Of a stretch of DNA of 64,000 nucleotides, positions 38,242-48,300 are shown one piece after another; positions within the stretch are counted from its first letter, which is position 1; every line of letters starts with the position of its first letter. The translations under genes and the position numbers were made by a program. The notes below the pieces were generated by a model. It had not been told where the DNA came from and made no database searches. It worked only from the letters and a program-made list of their open reading frames with translations. Origin of the DNA: Salinisphaera sp. G21_0. GTDB taxonomy: Bacteria; Pseudomonadota; Gammaproteobacteria; Pseudomonadales; Endozoicomonadaceae. Location of the stretch: assembly GCF_017744115.1 (NCBI RefSeq), contig NZ_JAGHQW010000035.1, forward strand, positions 1 to 64,000, given 5' to 3'.

Positions 38242-38766
38242 GCCTTTTCAATACACCCATCACAAACACCCCGCCTACGCACAAAACCACAACCCAAGCA
38301 GTATTATCCCTGATAACAATACAGGAAATATCATCTAATATACTGCGCCTTACTCAGATTGATGTTTGTTTGCGTTACATAACCTGTAAATTTACGCAAT
38401 CAACGGAAATACTGGTACGGAACCAGAAAAAATTGATGCCTGCGGGAAGTATTACTCTGCACAAACTGCGAAAATAACTACTGACCTTCAAAAAGAGCTC
38501 CAGTGTAAGCCTGCGTTGTTTTTATTTGCCCGGATAAAGCAACAGCATCACACTCTGCTAAACTCTTTGCCGAGAGACGCTAAAACACAGAGCGAATTCC
38601 ACAACCTTTAAGCAATCTTTTTCAACCTGTGTGACCTCCGGCCAACCTTCCGGTTAACACAGTTGATGCTCAAAGAGTGTTAATTATGGCTTTCCCGCAT
38701 CACTTCTTTCCAGCCTGATGGCAAAAACACCGAATTATACGGCAAACTTCTCACAGTGGAGTCATT
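38242..38766. other. Long intergenic region before the FixJ-type regulator
   Basis: This stretch of about 525 bp has no convincing reading frame. It is AT-rich near 38330-38420. An imperfect GTGTGAC...GTTAACAC pairing lies around 38628-38660. It must contain the promoter of the response-regulator gene; TCACAGTGGAGTC precedes the ATG as a ribosome site. No small RNA could be defined by eye. Confidence 0.4.
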
Positions 38767-39420
38767 ATGCAGCAACAGGACATGAAGCAAGAACCAACCG
38801 TATTTATCATCGATGATGACGAGGCTGTGCGTGACTCGCTGAAAATGTTGATGAGGTCAGTAGGTCAGACTGTCGAAGCCTTCTCTTCACCTGCTGAGTT
38901 CCTTGAAGTTTACGATGAAAACCGGCCTGGCTGTATTGTGCTGGACATCCGTATGCCCGGCATGAGCGGACTTGAGCTGCAGAGCAAGCTCAACGAGATG
39001 CACTGCATTCTACCCATCATCTTCATCACGGGTCATGGTGATGTGCCTATGGCGGTCCAGGCCATCAAAGATGGCGCAATGAACTTTATCCAGAAACCTT
39101 TCCGCGACCAGGAACTGCTGGACCTGATCAACGATGCCCTGAAACTGGATACGCAGCAGAGAAGAGAACTGCTGGAGCACAAGGAAATTCTCCGCAGGCT
39201 TTCCACCCTGACTGATCGTGAGCGTGAAGTACTGCACCATGTGGTTGAGGGTAAAGCCAACAAGGTCATCGCTGCGGATATCAACCTGAGTCAGCGCACG
39301 GTGGAAATCCATCGCTCCCGCGTTATGGAAAAGATGGGTACTAAATCCCTTGCTCACCTGGTGCGTCAGGTCATGCAGGTAAAAGAACATCTGGACGGCG
39401 AATTTAACTTCAAAATCTAA
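38767..39420 (+). CDS. FixJ/NarL-type response regulator (orphan)
   Basis: This 217-residue regulator has a receiver domain (residues about 11-125) with the acidic cluster D16-D18, phospho-acceptor D60 in CIVLDIRMPGMSG, T88 and K110, then a LuxR/FixJ-type helix-turn-helix (LSTLTDREREVLHHVVEGKANKVIAADINLSQRTVEIHRSRVMEKMG, about 146-195). FixJ-type regulators are usually phosphorylated by a PAS-histidine kinase; none is in the window. A degenerate receiver gene follows 0.6 kb downstream on the same strand. Targets are unknown. Confidence 0.9.
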   Translation: MQQQDMKQEPTVFIIDDDEAVRDSLKMLMRSVGQTVEAFSSPAEFLEVYDENRPGCIVLDIRMPGMSGLELQSKLNEMHCILPIIFITGHGDVPMAVQAIKDGAMNFIQKPFRDQELLDLINDALKLDTQQRRELLEHKEILRRLSTLTDREREVLHHVVEGKANKVIAADINLSQRTVEIHRSRVMEKMGTKSLAHLVRQVMQVKEHLDGEFNFKI

Positions 39421-40038
39421 GCTGCACCGGCCTGCTCCGCATAGCTCACTCTACGAGATTGCGGAGCCACTCTCGCCTAAGCTGCATCATCCGCTTTCCT
39501 GGATTGGTTAAACAGCCAGCTTGAAACACCTGTATAAAGTTTCGATACCTTAGCTAATAGAATGAAAAGCAAGTCGTTTACTTCTAAAATGGAATTACCC
39601 CAAAGCCATTACGGGATAGACCAAATAACGACCCATTATAATTTCCGTTTAATTCTAAAAAAAATGATCTAAACGAATAATATAATAATTGACCGAACGA
39701 ACAGTCATACACTTAGGTACTCGCCGAATCACGTCAAGTACATCCCTCCATTCAGGATTAAGCCAGCTAAACCTAAACTGAAGTCGTACCATTAGACAAT
39801 GGCAAGAAGAGACGGTGAAATACCTTCTAAACAATTTCGGTTTAATTTGAATCAGACGGTATTTCATATTTTAAAGGTTGCTTCTTGAGCTGCTGTTAAC
39901 GGCGGAACAACCTGTATGCGACTTGCATGCCAATTCTGCCCGCACGTTATCGATAAGCAGCAGCTTTTTTGCTTACAGCTGTTTCATTGCAACACGCATT
40001 GCAAACGACAGGTTACTTATTACCGCCAGGCTGCCTTT
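39421..40038. other. Intergenic region between the two receiver genes
   Basis: About 620 bp, AT-rich from 39540 to 39870. A short inverted-repeat-like CTCCGCA...TGCGGAG lies at about 39436-39467 and may be a terminator-type hairpin after the regulator. A 70-codon minus-strand frame at 39655-39867 is not convincing. CCAGG lies upstream of the next ATG. Confidence 0.4.
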
Positions 40039-40422
40039 ATGAACCTCGCAACCCACTGCTCAGTCTACTTATTGGAACAGGATTCCGGCACTGCCGAGGC
40101 TATTCGCAGCCTGTGCCATGAAAAATCCATGGAGCTTATCTGCTTCAGCTCGCATTTTGAACTGTTAAATGCGCTTAAGGCCGATCAGCCATCCTGTATC
40201 ATTGCAGCCAATGACCAGCCTGATGGCCAGGCCCTGAACCTGATGCAGGACCTGGCCAGTAGCAACCACCAGGTTCCGGTTATCATCCTTGGTCATCATA
40301 ATGATGTATCCAGCGCTGTTGCCGCCATTAAAGCAGGCGCTGTCGATTATATTGAAAAACCCACCATCTACGGCCGACTGGCAGAACAGCTGAACCTGGT
40401 CGTCAAACATTCATTCCAATAA
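40039..40422 (+). CDS. Stand-alone pseudo-receiver domain protein
   Basis: This 127-residue protein is a single receiver-like domain that aligns with the FixJ-type regulator upstream. The phospho-acceptor aspartate is replaced (PSCIIAANDQPDGQ, Ala57 at the site), the acidic pair is EQD (13-15), and the conserved Thr is Leu84, while Lys107 in DYIEKP is kept. It should therefore not be phosphorylated in the usual way and could act as a phosphorylation-independent partner or be decaying. The ATG at 40039 is used because it starts the domain; the frame extends upstream to 39916. Confidence 0.75.
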   Translation: MNLATHCSVYLLEQDSGTAEAIRSLCHEKSMELICFSSHFELLNALKADQPSCIIAANDQPDGQALNLMQDLASSNHQVPVIILGHHNDVSSAVAAIKAGAVDYIEKPTIYGRLAEQLNLVVKHSFQ

Positions 40423-40426
40423 GCTT

Positions 40427-40450
40427 AAGCACATAAAACCCTATGTGCTT
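40427..40450. terminator. Hairpin between convergent genes
   Basis: The stem AAGCACATA, loop AAACCC and stem TATGTGCTT lie just past the pseudo-receiver stop codon and before the end of convergent sbcB. It could serve as a terminator in the plus direction. Confidence 0.6.
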
Positions 40451-40520
40451 ACAGGCTGCTTTATTGGGATGGCCACACTTTCAGTCAACAGGCTTAAAAC
40501 AGTTACACACTTATAGCAGA

Positions 40521-41984
40521 TTAATAAAAGTCCTGATTGGCCAGAGTGTTCTCACGCCCCTGCACATAATCAGACAATTGTGCCAGTATACGCTGTTTTT
40601 CCAAATCTTCCCCGGCCACCGCCTGTGCCTCTCTCAATTCGTTCCAGAAATGATCAAGCGTTAATAGTTGATTATTGTCCGGATGTAGCTCCCCCGACAA
40701 CCGGTCCCGACAATATTGCTTCCAAAGCCCCCGGTCTTCTTTATCCATGGTTTCAAAGTAGTGTCGGCCACGATAACGAAACAGCATCTCTTCCAGCCGC
40801 TTATCGGAAAACGAGAGACCAAGTTCAGGCAACTGCGCAGGGTTGGATGAAACAATCCGGCTCATTTCGTTTTTGTCTGCCGGAGAGAAGAAACCACCCG
40901 AATAAAGCATCTGATCAGGATCCGTGTGCTTTATCGCTGGAGACTCTGAAAACACCGCTCTGAGTTTTGCGGCCAGCCCGCTGTCCGCCAGCAACTGACT
41001 CCGGTGTGTTTCACACCTGGCAAGGTCCAATTCAAGACGATCCTGGTCTTCGGTCCTGAGAACATTCAGGGGAGCAACCGCCGGGCATTTATTAATATGA
41101 ATGGTCTTTAACGGAATTCGTGCTTCCCCATCGCCTAATTGATCAACGGGTGTAAACAGCCTTCGTCGTATTTCATCCACCGATAAATTCAACAAGGGTG
41201 CCGGATCCACCGACAGATCATAAACGACAATACCATTACGGTTTACCGGATGATCAATCAGCGGCATCACCACAGCCAGGTTATTGCGCCGTGCTCCAAA
41301 CATGCCCGAGACATGCACCACCATCTGCTGGCTGACAAGATTTAACAACCCGGCCACTTCACGTTTACCACGATGGGACAGATAGAACTGGAACACCCTG
41401 GGTTGCCGTTGGCGAATCAACCTTGCCAGCGCAATAGTGGCACGAACATCCGACAAGGCATCATGAGCTGCACCGTGATCCAGACCGTTCGCCGCAGTAA
41501 TCTCCTCCAGCCTGAAGCTTTTGCACCCATCCTCACGCAACGGCCATTCAATACCCTCAGGTCTCAAAGCCGCAGTCAATCGGACCAGATCGATCAAATC
41601 CCAGCGACTGTTGCCATTCTGCCACTCCCGAGCATAAGGGTCATAAAAATTCCGGTAGAGGATGTTCCGGGTTACCTCATCATCAAAGCGAATAGTGTTA
41701 TAGCCCAGAGCACAAGTGCCCGGCACCATAAACTCGGTATGAATGCGGCGAATAAATTCCGGCTCCACTGTCCCCTGCTCGTTCACCTTTTGTGGTGTCA
41801 AGCCGGTTACCAGACAGGCCATAGGGTTCGGCAGATGGTCTTCCGGCAACTTACAGAAAATATTCAGCGGTTCTCCCACCTCATTCAATTCTGCGTCCGT
41901 CCGGATACCCGCAAACTGGGCTGGCCAGTCAAGGGCAGGATCGATACCGAAAGTTTCGTAGTCATGGAAATAAAATGACTGCAT
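40521..41984 (-). CDS. sbcB: Exodeoxyribonuclease I
   Basis: This 487-residue protein is a 3'-5' single-strand DNA exonuclease of the DEDDh group used in mismatch repair and recombination. It shows the first acidic motif in FYFHDYETFG (D8, E10), GYNTIRFDDEVTRNILYRNFYDPYAREW, and the Exo III motif HDALSDVRATIALA with the His and Asp, followed by the SH3-like and helical C-terminal parts. The ATG at 41984 follows AAAGGGG; a longer frame begins at 42002. It starts 29 bp after the upstream unknown gene ends, so the two are probably one transcript. Confidence 0.93.
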   Translation of the reverse strand: MQSFYFHDYETFGIDPALDWPAQFAGIRTDAELNEVGEPLNIFCKLPEDHLPNPMACLVTGLTPQKVNEQGTVEPEFIRRIHTEFMVPGTCALGYNTIRFDDEVTRNILYRNFYDPYAREWQNGNSRWDLIDLVRLTAALRPEGIEWPLREDGCKSFRLEEITAANGLDHGAAHDALSDVRATIALARLIRQRQPRVFQFYLSHRGKREVAGLLNLVSQQMVVHVSGMFGARRNNLAVVMPLIDHPVNRNGIVVYDLSVDPAPLLNLSVDEIRRRLFTPVDQLGDGEARIPLKTIHINKCPAVAPLNVLRTEDQDRLELDLARCETHRSQLLADSGLAAKLRAVFSESPAIKHTDPDQMLYSGGFFSPADKNEMSRIVSSNPAQLPELGLSFSDKRLEEMLFRYRGRHYFETMDKEDRGLWKQYCRDRLSGELHPDNNQLLTLDHFWNELREAQAVAGEDLEKQRILAQLSDYVQGRENTLANQDFY

Positions 41985-42013
41985 GTTAGCCCCTTTCATC
42001 ATTATTCATAAAA

Positions 42014-43753
42014 TCAGACACAACCGATCCCAACAGAGTTCAGGCTCTCTTTAAACTTCTTCTCTTTGCTTTTGGGAATCACGATCTGCTGCTTACCCAA
42101 CCGCTGACACCACTTGGACAGCACTTTATCGTTGATTATAAACTCGACAATGTCCTGAGTTTTGCAGTTCACGATCAGCGCTTCTTCTTTTATCTCCACG
42201 CCCCCGACATTGGCCGCCGCCTGTTTGAGGATACTCTCACAATCTTCCGGTAAAAAGGGCTGATCATCCCGAGCCTCAAGGAAGGCCTTTAATTCATCGA
42301 CACTACCGCCAATTTGCAGCGTTTCCATCATCCTTTTACGGGATAACTTCCAGGTATGATCCTTATGATGGTCAGCGTACAGTGACAGGAACCGCTGCTC
42401 CCAGGGCGTCGGCTCACGGTCAAAGGCAATGCGCCCTTGTCGTTGAATGGTCAGTGGTGTTTCAGTTGACTCCGTATGATCTGCCTTATAATGGTCAGTC
42501 AGACCCAGTGCGTACTGGCCCAATGGGGTCAGGCGGAAATATCGCAGACCGTCGTAGCGGCTGAGGCACTCCATATCGCCGTATTGATCATAAAAGCTCT
42601 CATCGTCATTAGGGGGAGCCATTACCACATCCACCAGCCCCAGGGTTGCCGCATACTCCAGCAGGAAGCAGCGCAAATAACGGACTTCAAGATAGTCCCA
42701 ACTCCTGCCATCGATACATCCATCATCCGGGTTGTAGATATAGAGATGGTGCAGTGCTGTTGTCACCTCCAGGTCAGCACCGGTAATGAACATAAAATTG
42801 GCAAAGTCGGCAAAGGCAATCCAGGCATTAACTTCACACTCCTTCAGGTAAGCAGTAATGACCTCTCTTCTTTTCAGGACATCAGTGAAATAGCGCTTCC
42901 CTTTGCCGGTTTGTCCCTTGATGCGATCAATACGACGAAATTCGTCTTCTTTCTTATTATTCAACCATTGAGCCCACATTTCCCTGATGGTGTCAGCCGG
43001 GTTGCGATCTGTCTTTTTGGCCGGAATCAGTGTAGTGCCTGACTGTTTGGTAAATTTACTGTTGCCCAGTAGTCTCAGCCAGCCGTAAGCCAGCATGGAC
43101 TCGCAACCTTTTGCATCATCACACGGGTCGTCGCCATAGTATTCATGTACGGCGGAAGACACTTTTTTCAGCGTCGCCCCTGAGGCAACCCCTGTTTTCT
43201 CACTGACCTTGATTTGCTTATCCTGCAATAACAACTGTATTGAATGCAGCTCACTCAGGGCCAGCCGTTCCCGTTCAAACAGAATATGATGGTTGGGCAG
43301 AGGCTCTGGCAAGACGACGGTTGCCAACCTGTCCGGTTCAGGCTTTGAAACCAGCTGCTTTAGGGAAGCCATAACCGGCTCCGGCATTTTTCGAATGTTG
43401 TACCAGTCAGAATCCACAGTGTAGAAAAAGACCATGACAGCGTCTGATGGTTCCTGTCGATAATACCAACTGCTTTGTGGTTTATTCGGAAAGTCACCGT
43501 ATTTCAGTGTGAAGCGGCCCCGATCAATCAATCCGCCGTAATTGAACAGCGACTCCTGCAACAAGGCCATCTCAAGTTCTGACAGTTTCCCCAGGTATGT
43601 TTTCAGGATCGTCTGGTCTGTCAGACCTTCTGCGATTGAGTTAACCAGCTCGGCTTTGAGGTTTTTTTTCGATTTAACGCCAAAATAGGTCAGATACTTG
43701 CTTTTCAGGCTGTCGACCTTGTCGTTGCTGATAGCTCGTTTAAGTTCAGACAT
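42014..43753 (-). CDS. Unrecognised 579-residue protein upstream of sbcB
   Basis: I cannot assign this protein. It begins MSELKRAISNDKVDSLKSKYLTYFGVKSKKNLKAELVNSI, and contains several winged-helix-like stretches (LSELEMALLQESLFNYGGLIDRGRF; YFRLTPLGQYALGLTDHY) of the sort seen in helicase-associated regions, but no Walker motif. The C-terminus (QDIVEFIINDKVLSKWCQRLGKQQIVIPKSK) loosely recalls XPB-type helicase C-terminal modules; this is a weak resemblance. Its 29-bp spacing to sbcB suggests a DNA-metabolism role. No signal peptide. Confidence 0.7.
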   Translation of the reverse strand: MSELKRAISNDKVDSLKSKYLTYFGVKSKKNLKAELVNSIAEGLTDQTILKTYLGKLSELEMALLQESLFNYGGLIDRGRFTLKYGDFPNKPQSSWYYRQEPSDAVMVFFYTVDSDWYNIRKMPEPVMASLKQLVSKPEPDRLATVVLPEPLPNHHILFERERLALSELHSIQLLLQDKQIKVSEKTGVASGATLKKVSSAVHEYYGDDPCDDAKGCESMLAYGWLRLLGNSKFTKQSGTTLIPAKKTDRNPADTIREMWAQWLNNKKEDEFRRIDRIKGQTGKGKRYFTDVLKRREVITAYLKECEVNAWIAFADFANFMFITGADLEVTTALHHLYIYNPDDGCIDGRSWDYLEVRYLRCFLLEYAATLGLVDVVMAPPNDDESFYDQYGDMECLSRYDGLRYFRLTPLGQYALGLTDHYKADHTESTETPLTIQRQGRIAFDREPTPWEQRFLSLYADHHKDHTWKLSRKRMMETLQIGGSVDELKAFLEARDDQPFLPEDCESILKQAAANVGGVEIKEEALIVNCKTQDIVEFIINDKVLSKWCQRLGKQQIVIPKSKEKKFKESLNSVGIGCV

Positions 43754-43920
43754 AAATTCGATACACGTTTAAAAAGGTTGGGTAACCGTAAGGCGGAATT
43801 TTACAGCAGATACTCAGTGTAGCAAGATCAGGTAAAGCGTCCTGGTGCCTACCAATACAACAACACTCTCGCTCAGCAATAACGTGGCCGATATCAAGTT
43901 TGAGAAGAGGAGAAAAGACA

Positions 43921-44151
43921 ATGAAAAAGGGAGATATGCGCCACGGCACTTTTGCCCCGGTTTTCAAGGGAAATTACCCGCTGTGCCTGCAGGCGATTGC
44001 AGGACTGCGCATCCAGTGGCAATACATGGGAGAAAGCACCATGCCCCCACTTGGCACCGGACTGTTTATGGCCATGAACGACAACAAACTTCTACAGGAT
44101 CAGAAGCACTGGGTTCTGGAAAATGCCATTGAGTTTGATAACCATAATTAG
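43921..44151 (+). CDS. Small hypothetical protein (76 residues)
   Basis: A short gene, MKKGDMRHGTFAPVFKGNYPL onward, preceded by AGGAG 11 bases upstream and followed directly by a terminator-like hairpin (CGGGAG, loop CCTTCA, CTCCCG at 44152-44169, then TTGTTGT). No homology was recognised and it has no membrane segment. The ribosome site, terminator and divergence from the neighbouring gene support it as real. Confidence 0.55.
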   Translation: MKKGDMRHGTFAPVFKGNYPLCLQAIAGLRIQWQYMGESTMPPLGTGLFMAMNDNKLLQDQKHWVLENAIEFDNHN

Positions 44152-44176
44152 CGGGAGCCTTCACTCCCGTTGTTGT
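44152..44176 (+). terminator. Terminator-like hairpin
   Basis: CGGGAG and CTCCCG with a six-base loop start at the base after the small gene's stop codon and are followed by TTGTTGT. A moderate rho-independent terminator candidate. Confidence 0.55.
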
Positions 44177-44222
44177 CTCACAGAGCTTATGCTTTAAACA
44201 TACGCTCATAAGACAGAAAGAT

Positions 44223-44843
44223 TCAGACATCATCCTGCCACTGAATAATAATCTGGCCCCGGCTGACATTGTACAAATGTCGGGTAAGGTCCTCTCTTCC
44301 GGTTTCTGGCATCAAGATCATCATCCTGACTGACTGGCCATAGTCACACTGCTCCAGGCTCGCGTGAAACTGGTCAAGGTGATGGCGAACCATCTGCTCC
44401 CGGGCATAGTCACAGAGAAGTACGCCCGCTCTTAGTGCAACCCGCTGCTCAAGGGGCAATTGTTCACAGGCCTGCTGAACAGACGCACTGTAAGCCCTGA
44501 CCAGCCCACCAGCCCCCAGTTTCACGCCACCAAAGTAACGCACCACTACAGCCACAACATCACCAATACGCTTATGTTGAAGTACATTCAACATCGGGCG
44601 ACCAGCAGTACCAGAAGGCTCACCATCGTCGTCAAACCCAACCACAGCACCGCCATCCGGTGCACCTGCAACGAAGGCTGAACAGTGATGAGTGGCATCC
44701 AGGTATTCGATACGCTTTTCTTCGACAAACGCCAGGGCTTCCTGGCGAGAGTGGGCAGGAGAAATGCAGGTAATAAATCGGCTTTTTTTGACTTCGGTTT
44801 CAACCGTTATAACTTGGGCAGGGACAACGTAATCAGCAGACAT
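44223..44843 (-). CDS. yigZ: YigZ/IMPACT-family protein
   Basis: This 206-residue protein of the YigZ/IMPACT (UPF0029) family has an N-terminal part with the signature KKSRFITCISP...DATHHCSAFVAG and GFDDDGEPSGTAGRPML...VVAVVVRYFGGVKLGAGGLVRAY, and a C-terminal DUF1949-type domain (residues about 140-205). Function in bacteria is not well established. ATG at 44843 chosen; a longer frame begins at 44861. It follows the PilZ gene's opposite end on the same strand with a 51-bp gap. Confidence 0.92.
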   Translation of the reverse strand: MSADYVVPAQVITVETEVKKSRFITCISPAHSRQEALAFVEEKRIEYLDATHHCSAFVAGAPDGGAVVGFDDDGEPSGTAGRPMLNVLQHKRIGDVVAVVVRYFGGVKLGAGGLVRAYSASVQQACEQLPLEQRVALRAGVLLCDYAREQMVRHHLDQFHASLEQCDYGQSVRMMILMPETGREDLTRHLYNVSRGQIIIQWQDDV

Positions 44844-44894
44844 GACGACCTGAGACAGCAATCGATCGGTAACGTAAGATTCTACCTGTAAACG

Positions 44895-45266
44895 TCAGTC
44901 TGTGACTTCGTCAAAGGTAAAATAACTTTTCAATGTTTCAACCAGATCGATAATATCATGACCCGCATTGACAATACTGTAGCCAGAGTCAAAATATTCC
45001 GGTCCAACATCAGGCTTGCACCAGTGGCACCGTGAATCAAAATCCAGGTACCGCTCTCCCATCTCATCATCGGGAAGAATAATACGCATATTATAAACAG
45101 CGCCAATCAACACAGGGACAGAGCTGATCAGCATTAAGCCATTACAACTGATGTTCCCGATACTTCCCATAACCCGCATGGTGTTACGGTTATAAATTTT
45201 CAGATAATCCTGCAACTGATGACGCTTAATCGAGCGGCGTTCCTTGCCACTGGGTGTTAACGACAT
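44895..45266 (-). CDS. PilZ-domain protein
   Basis: This 123-residue stand-alone PilZ domain has the cyclic-di-GMP-binding motif parts ERRSIKRHQL (RxxxR type) near residue 9 and GNISCNGLM (D/N-x-S-x2-G) near residue 38. It probably binds c-di-GMP and acts on an unknown partner. No other c-di-GMP gene is nearby. Confidence 0.85.
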   Translation of the reverse strand: MSLTPSGKERRSIKRHQLQDYLKIYNRNTMRVMGSIGNISCNGLMLISSVPVLIGAVYNMRIILPDDEMGERYLDFDSRCHWCKPDVGPEYFDSGYSIVNAGHDIIDLVETLKSYFTFDEVTD

Positions 45267-45394
45267 ATATCACGCCTTGTTTGTTTAAATATGAAAACCA
45301 GACACCATCATCTTGTAATACCGAAATCAAATAGCGCAACTCGAATCTAATCAAACGTTCCCTTTAAGAAATAGATTTCGTCATTATCAAATGT

Positions 45395-48300
45395 TCATTG
45401 CAACTTGATTGTTTTTCTTCTATCGATTGCATCTTGGGTACGCGCAGCATCTTTTACCAGTGTTTTTCTATATTTTTTATTAGCGGCCAACAGCTCGTCC
45501 TGAATCCGTCCCAGACAATTCGTCAACTGTACACCTCCCCTTATGCTTAATTCTGCCCTGGCCATTTGTTTGGCATTATCTTCTTTTCTAATATCTTCAA
45601 GAGCAACAAACTGGTTCTTTAATCGATCATCCAATTTTGGAACAGAGACTTGCCAGTTCCATTTTCCGGTTGGTAATCCGGACTTTTGAGTCAACATGAT
45701 TTCGGTAGGATGTGGACCTTTTTTCGCTGGATAGAGATGAGTTTTTCTATCGCCTACGCTTCTGAATTTTTCCTTAAGCCCCGGCATTCTTTCTCCCAGG
45801 AATCCACACAACTTTCCGAAATTATTATTATTATTCTTATCCGGGGCAAATGTAACTGCAGATAATGCTTTGGCCAGTTCATGATAAAATACCTCTACGG
45901 CACTGTCCTGTTCCCGGCAAAACTCTGTGAGTGTGGCTAAATCTCCACGATCTTTCACTGCCCGGAGCTTATCATCCAGCTCTTGTTTGGCTGCTTTGAC
46001 TCTATCCCATCCTGAAGTAGCCACAAGTCCGATATCTTTATTCCGCTTATTTTCAATGGGCTTACCATTATTGCAAAGACTACTGATGTCTGAATATAAA
46101 CGATCAGCCTTTGCCCACAATTGGCCGCAATGCTCTTTGAGTTCCTGTGGAATGTTACGTATCACTGGCTGAGAATCTGGCCTGATTCCACTTTTCTGTA
46201 ATTTAGTAATACATTTTTTAATTTCATCATCCATATGCTTGCTTTTGGCAACAGCCTCAAGCGATTCATCTTTATTAAAGCTATCAAAGCTCTCCCTTTC
46301 TATTTTCTGTAACTCTTTATGAACTTCGCTTCTCAACTGACTTTCAAATTCCTTAACATACACTTGATGGTTATATTCACCCGCACTTTCCACCGGAGTG
46401 ATAACCTGTCCAAGCTCAACCTTATCAAGCACCTGTCCGGCCCCGTAACCGCGCCAGGTATGAGCACTGGATAAAATCTCATCAACATCTGCGCGCTTGC
46501 TCCCTCGCTCAAAGCTTGTCTCACAGGCTTTTACAAACGATGAATCTTCACGAAGTGCCATCATGGTAGCTATGGTTTCCCGGGACTGATTCTCCCCATA
46601 CCACTGGGCTCTTTTGAAATCCGCCAGAGCGGTTTTCACCGAATGGGGAAAGACATTGCACTCCCAGGACTTGATAAAGGTTCCCAGATCACGTTCGAGG
46701 TTAGTGTCATATTGGCCTTCTTCATCCGGAGGCGAAACATGCAGTTTGGCATGGATCACTCGTAACTGCTCAGGACTCACCTTATTGTCTAACCCGGCCA
46801 GCAGTTTTGCCATCGCTTCCTGAGCGCGCTCATCGGCTTGATCACAGGCATTGGTCAGTTCTTTCTGCTTCTCACGGTACTCGTGGCTCACGCTGCCATT
46901 GGGTGGCAAGAATTTCGTATTAAGCACCATAAAGAATTCCTGCCCCCCTTTTATATTTAAAGGACTCGACGCGCGCGAGAATCGACCAAACTCCTGGCCC
47001 ATTATATTGCCGCGCCTGTTGTTATCTTCAAGCATACCAAGGTGGATACCGACACTGGTCGCACTTTGAGGACAATCCGTTCCGGTACCCTGCGTCTTGT
47101 CAAGGCGAACGTCGTAATCCTCAGGGTTCTTTCGAATCAACGCCTCCAATTCCGGTGAAACCACGGCGTCCGATTGCTGGTATTTTTCCTGTTTCGGATG
47201 GTACAAACAGAGCTGTTTCTGTTCGTTGTAGTACAAAAGCCCCCGAACCTTGCCACCTCGTGCTTCTTTCAAATATTCATAATCCTTCTTAACGTGCATG
47301 AACCGGTCTTCACCATTATGGTTACCATCAAACAGAATGATCTGTTTATCCTTACCGGAACGCTCCATCACCTGCTTGAGGACGTTAATTCTATTCTCCG
47401 GGTCGGATGTATCACCGGACAAGATAGGCGTGGTTTTCGATAGCCAGTTGAAGAGTCTGGCTTGGGTTGTCATGGCGTTCGATTCACATTTTTTCGCTGC
47501 CTCTTTAACGGTGGCCGATTTCGTCAACCCAGCCATGGTAAAACCGGTTCCCATGGTGGCTGACAGACAGACTTTATTCTTACTGCCGCTCAAAAAGGCT
47601 GCCAGCAATTCGGCCACTTCGCGTTCATTTACCGGTTCCGTCCCGAGCACGCTTTGCGCGCGGCTCATATCTGCGGCCTGCTCCTTAAACTCATCATTAC
47701 TGCTGGGTGTAGATAACCGGTCATACTCATCAACAACCTTCAGGCCGTCGTATTGCAATGAATCCAAAATGTCGTCTAATAGGCGAATCTCTTTTTTCAA
47801 CGTAGCCGGGGTTTCTTTACAGTGAGCCTGGTAGTCTGCCGCATCAATGGTTTTCAGTCGGTCCCTGAGCGTCATTAATAGCAGGACATCCTTTGTGGAG
47901 ATACCCAGCGGGGCTTCCGCGGTCACCTGCGCTTTAATATCCTTCAACACCTCCGGCGACCACCATTTCTCGGGAGTTTCGGAGTTGGACACAAAATCTT
48001 TAAAAAGATCCAGCCTGCGGTACGTTACGCCCGAATCAGCAAAATAACCTGTCAGGGAGTGGTCCAGTTCAGCCTGGTTATTGGCTGGCGCAATGATCCG
48101 AACAGGATGCTTTTTCCTGCAGGCCTGATCGGCAACAAGGGGAATAATTGTTTTACTTTTACCGTAACCGGTACCCAGCTGGAACACCAATGTATTACCT
48201 TTTGACGTTCTGCCTTTCCCCATTTTCTGCACAAATTTAAATGCTTTTTCAGCCATCTTTGGCTGATCGCCACGCAGGACCAGCCCGCCTTGCTCAAATG

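Noticed and set aside
39655-39867. 70-codon minus-strand frame in the region between the receiver genes
   Set aside because: AT-rich, no ribosome site, no recognisable domain; judged to be chance.
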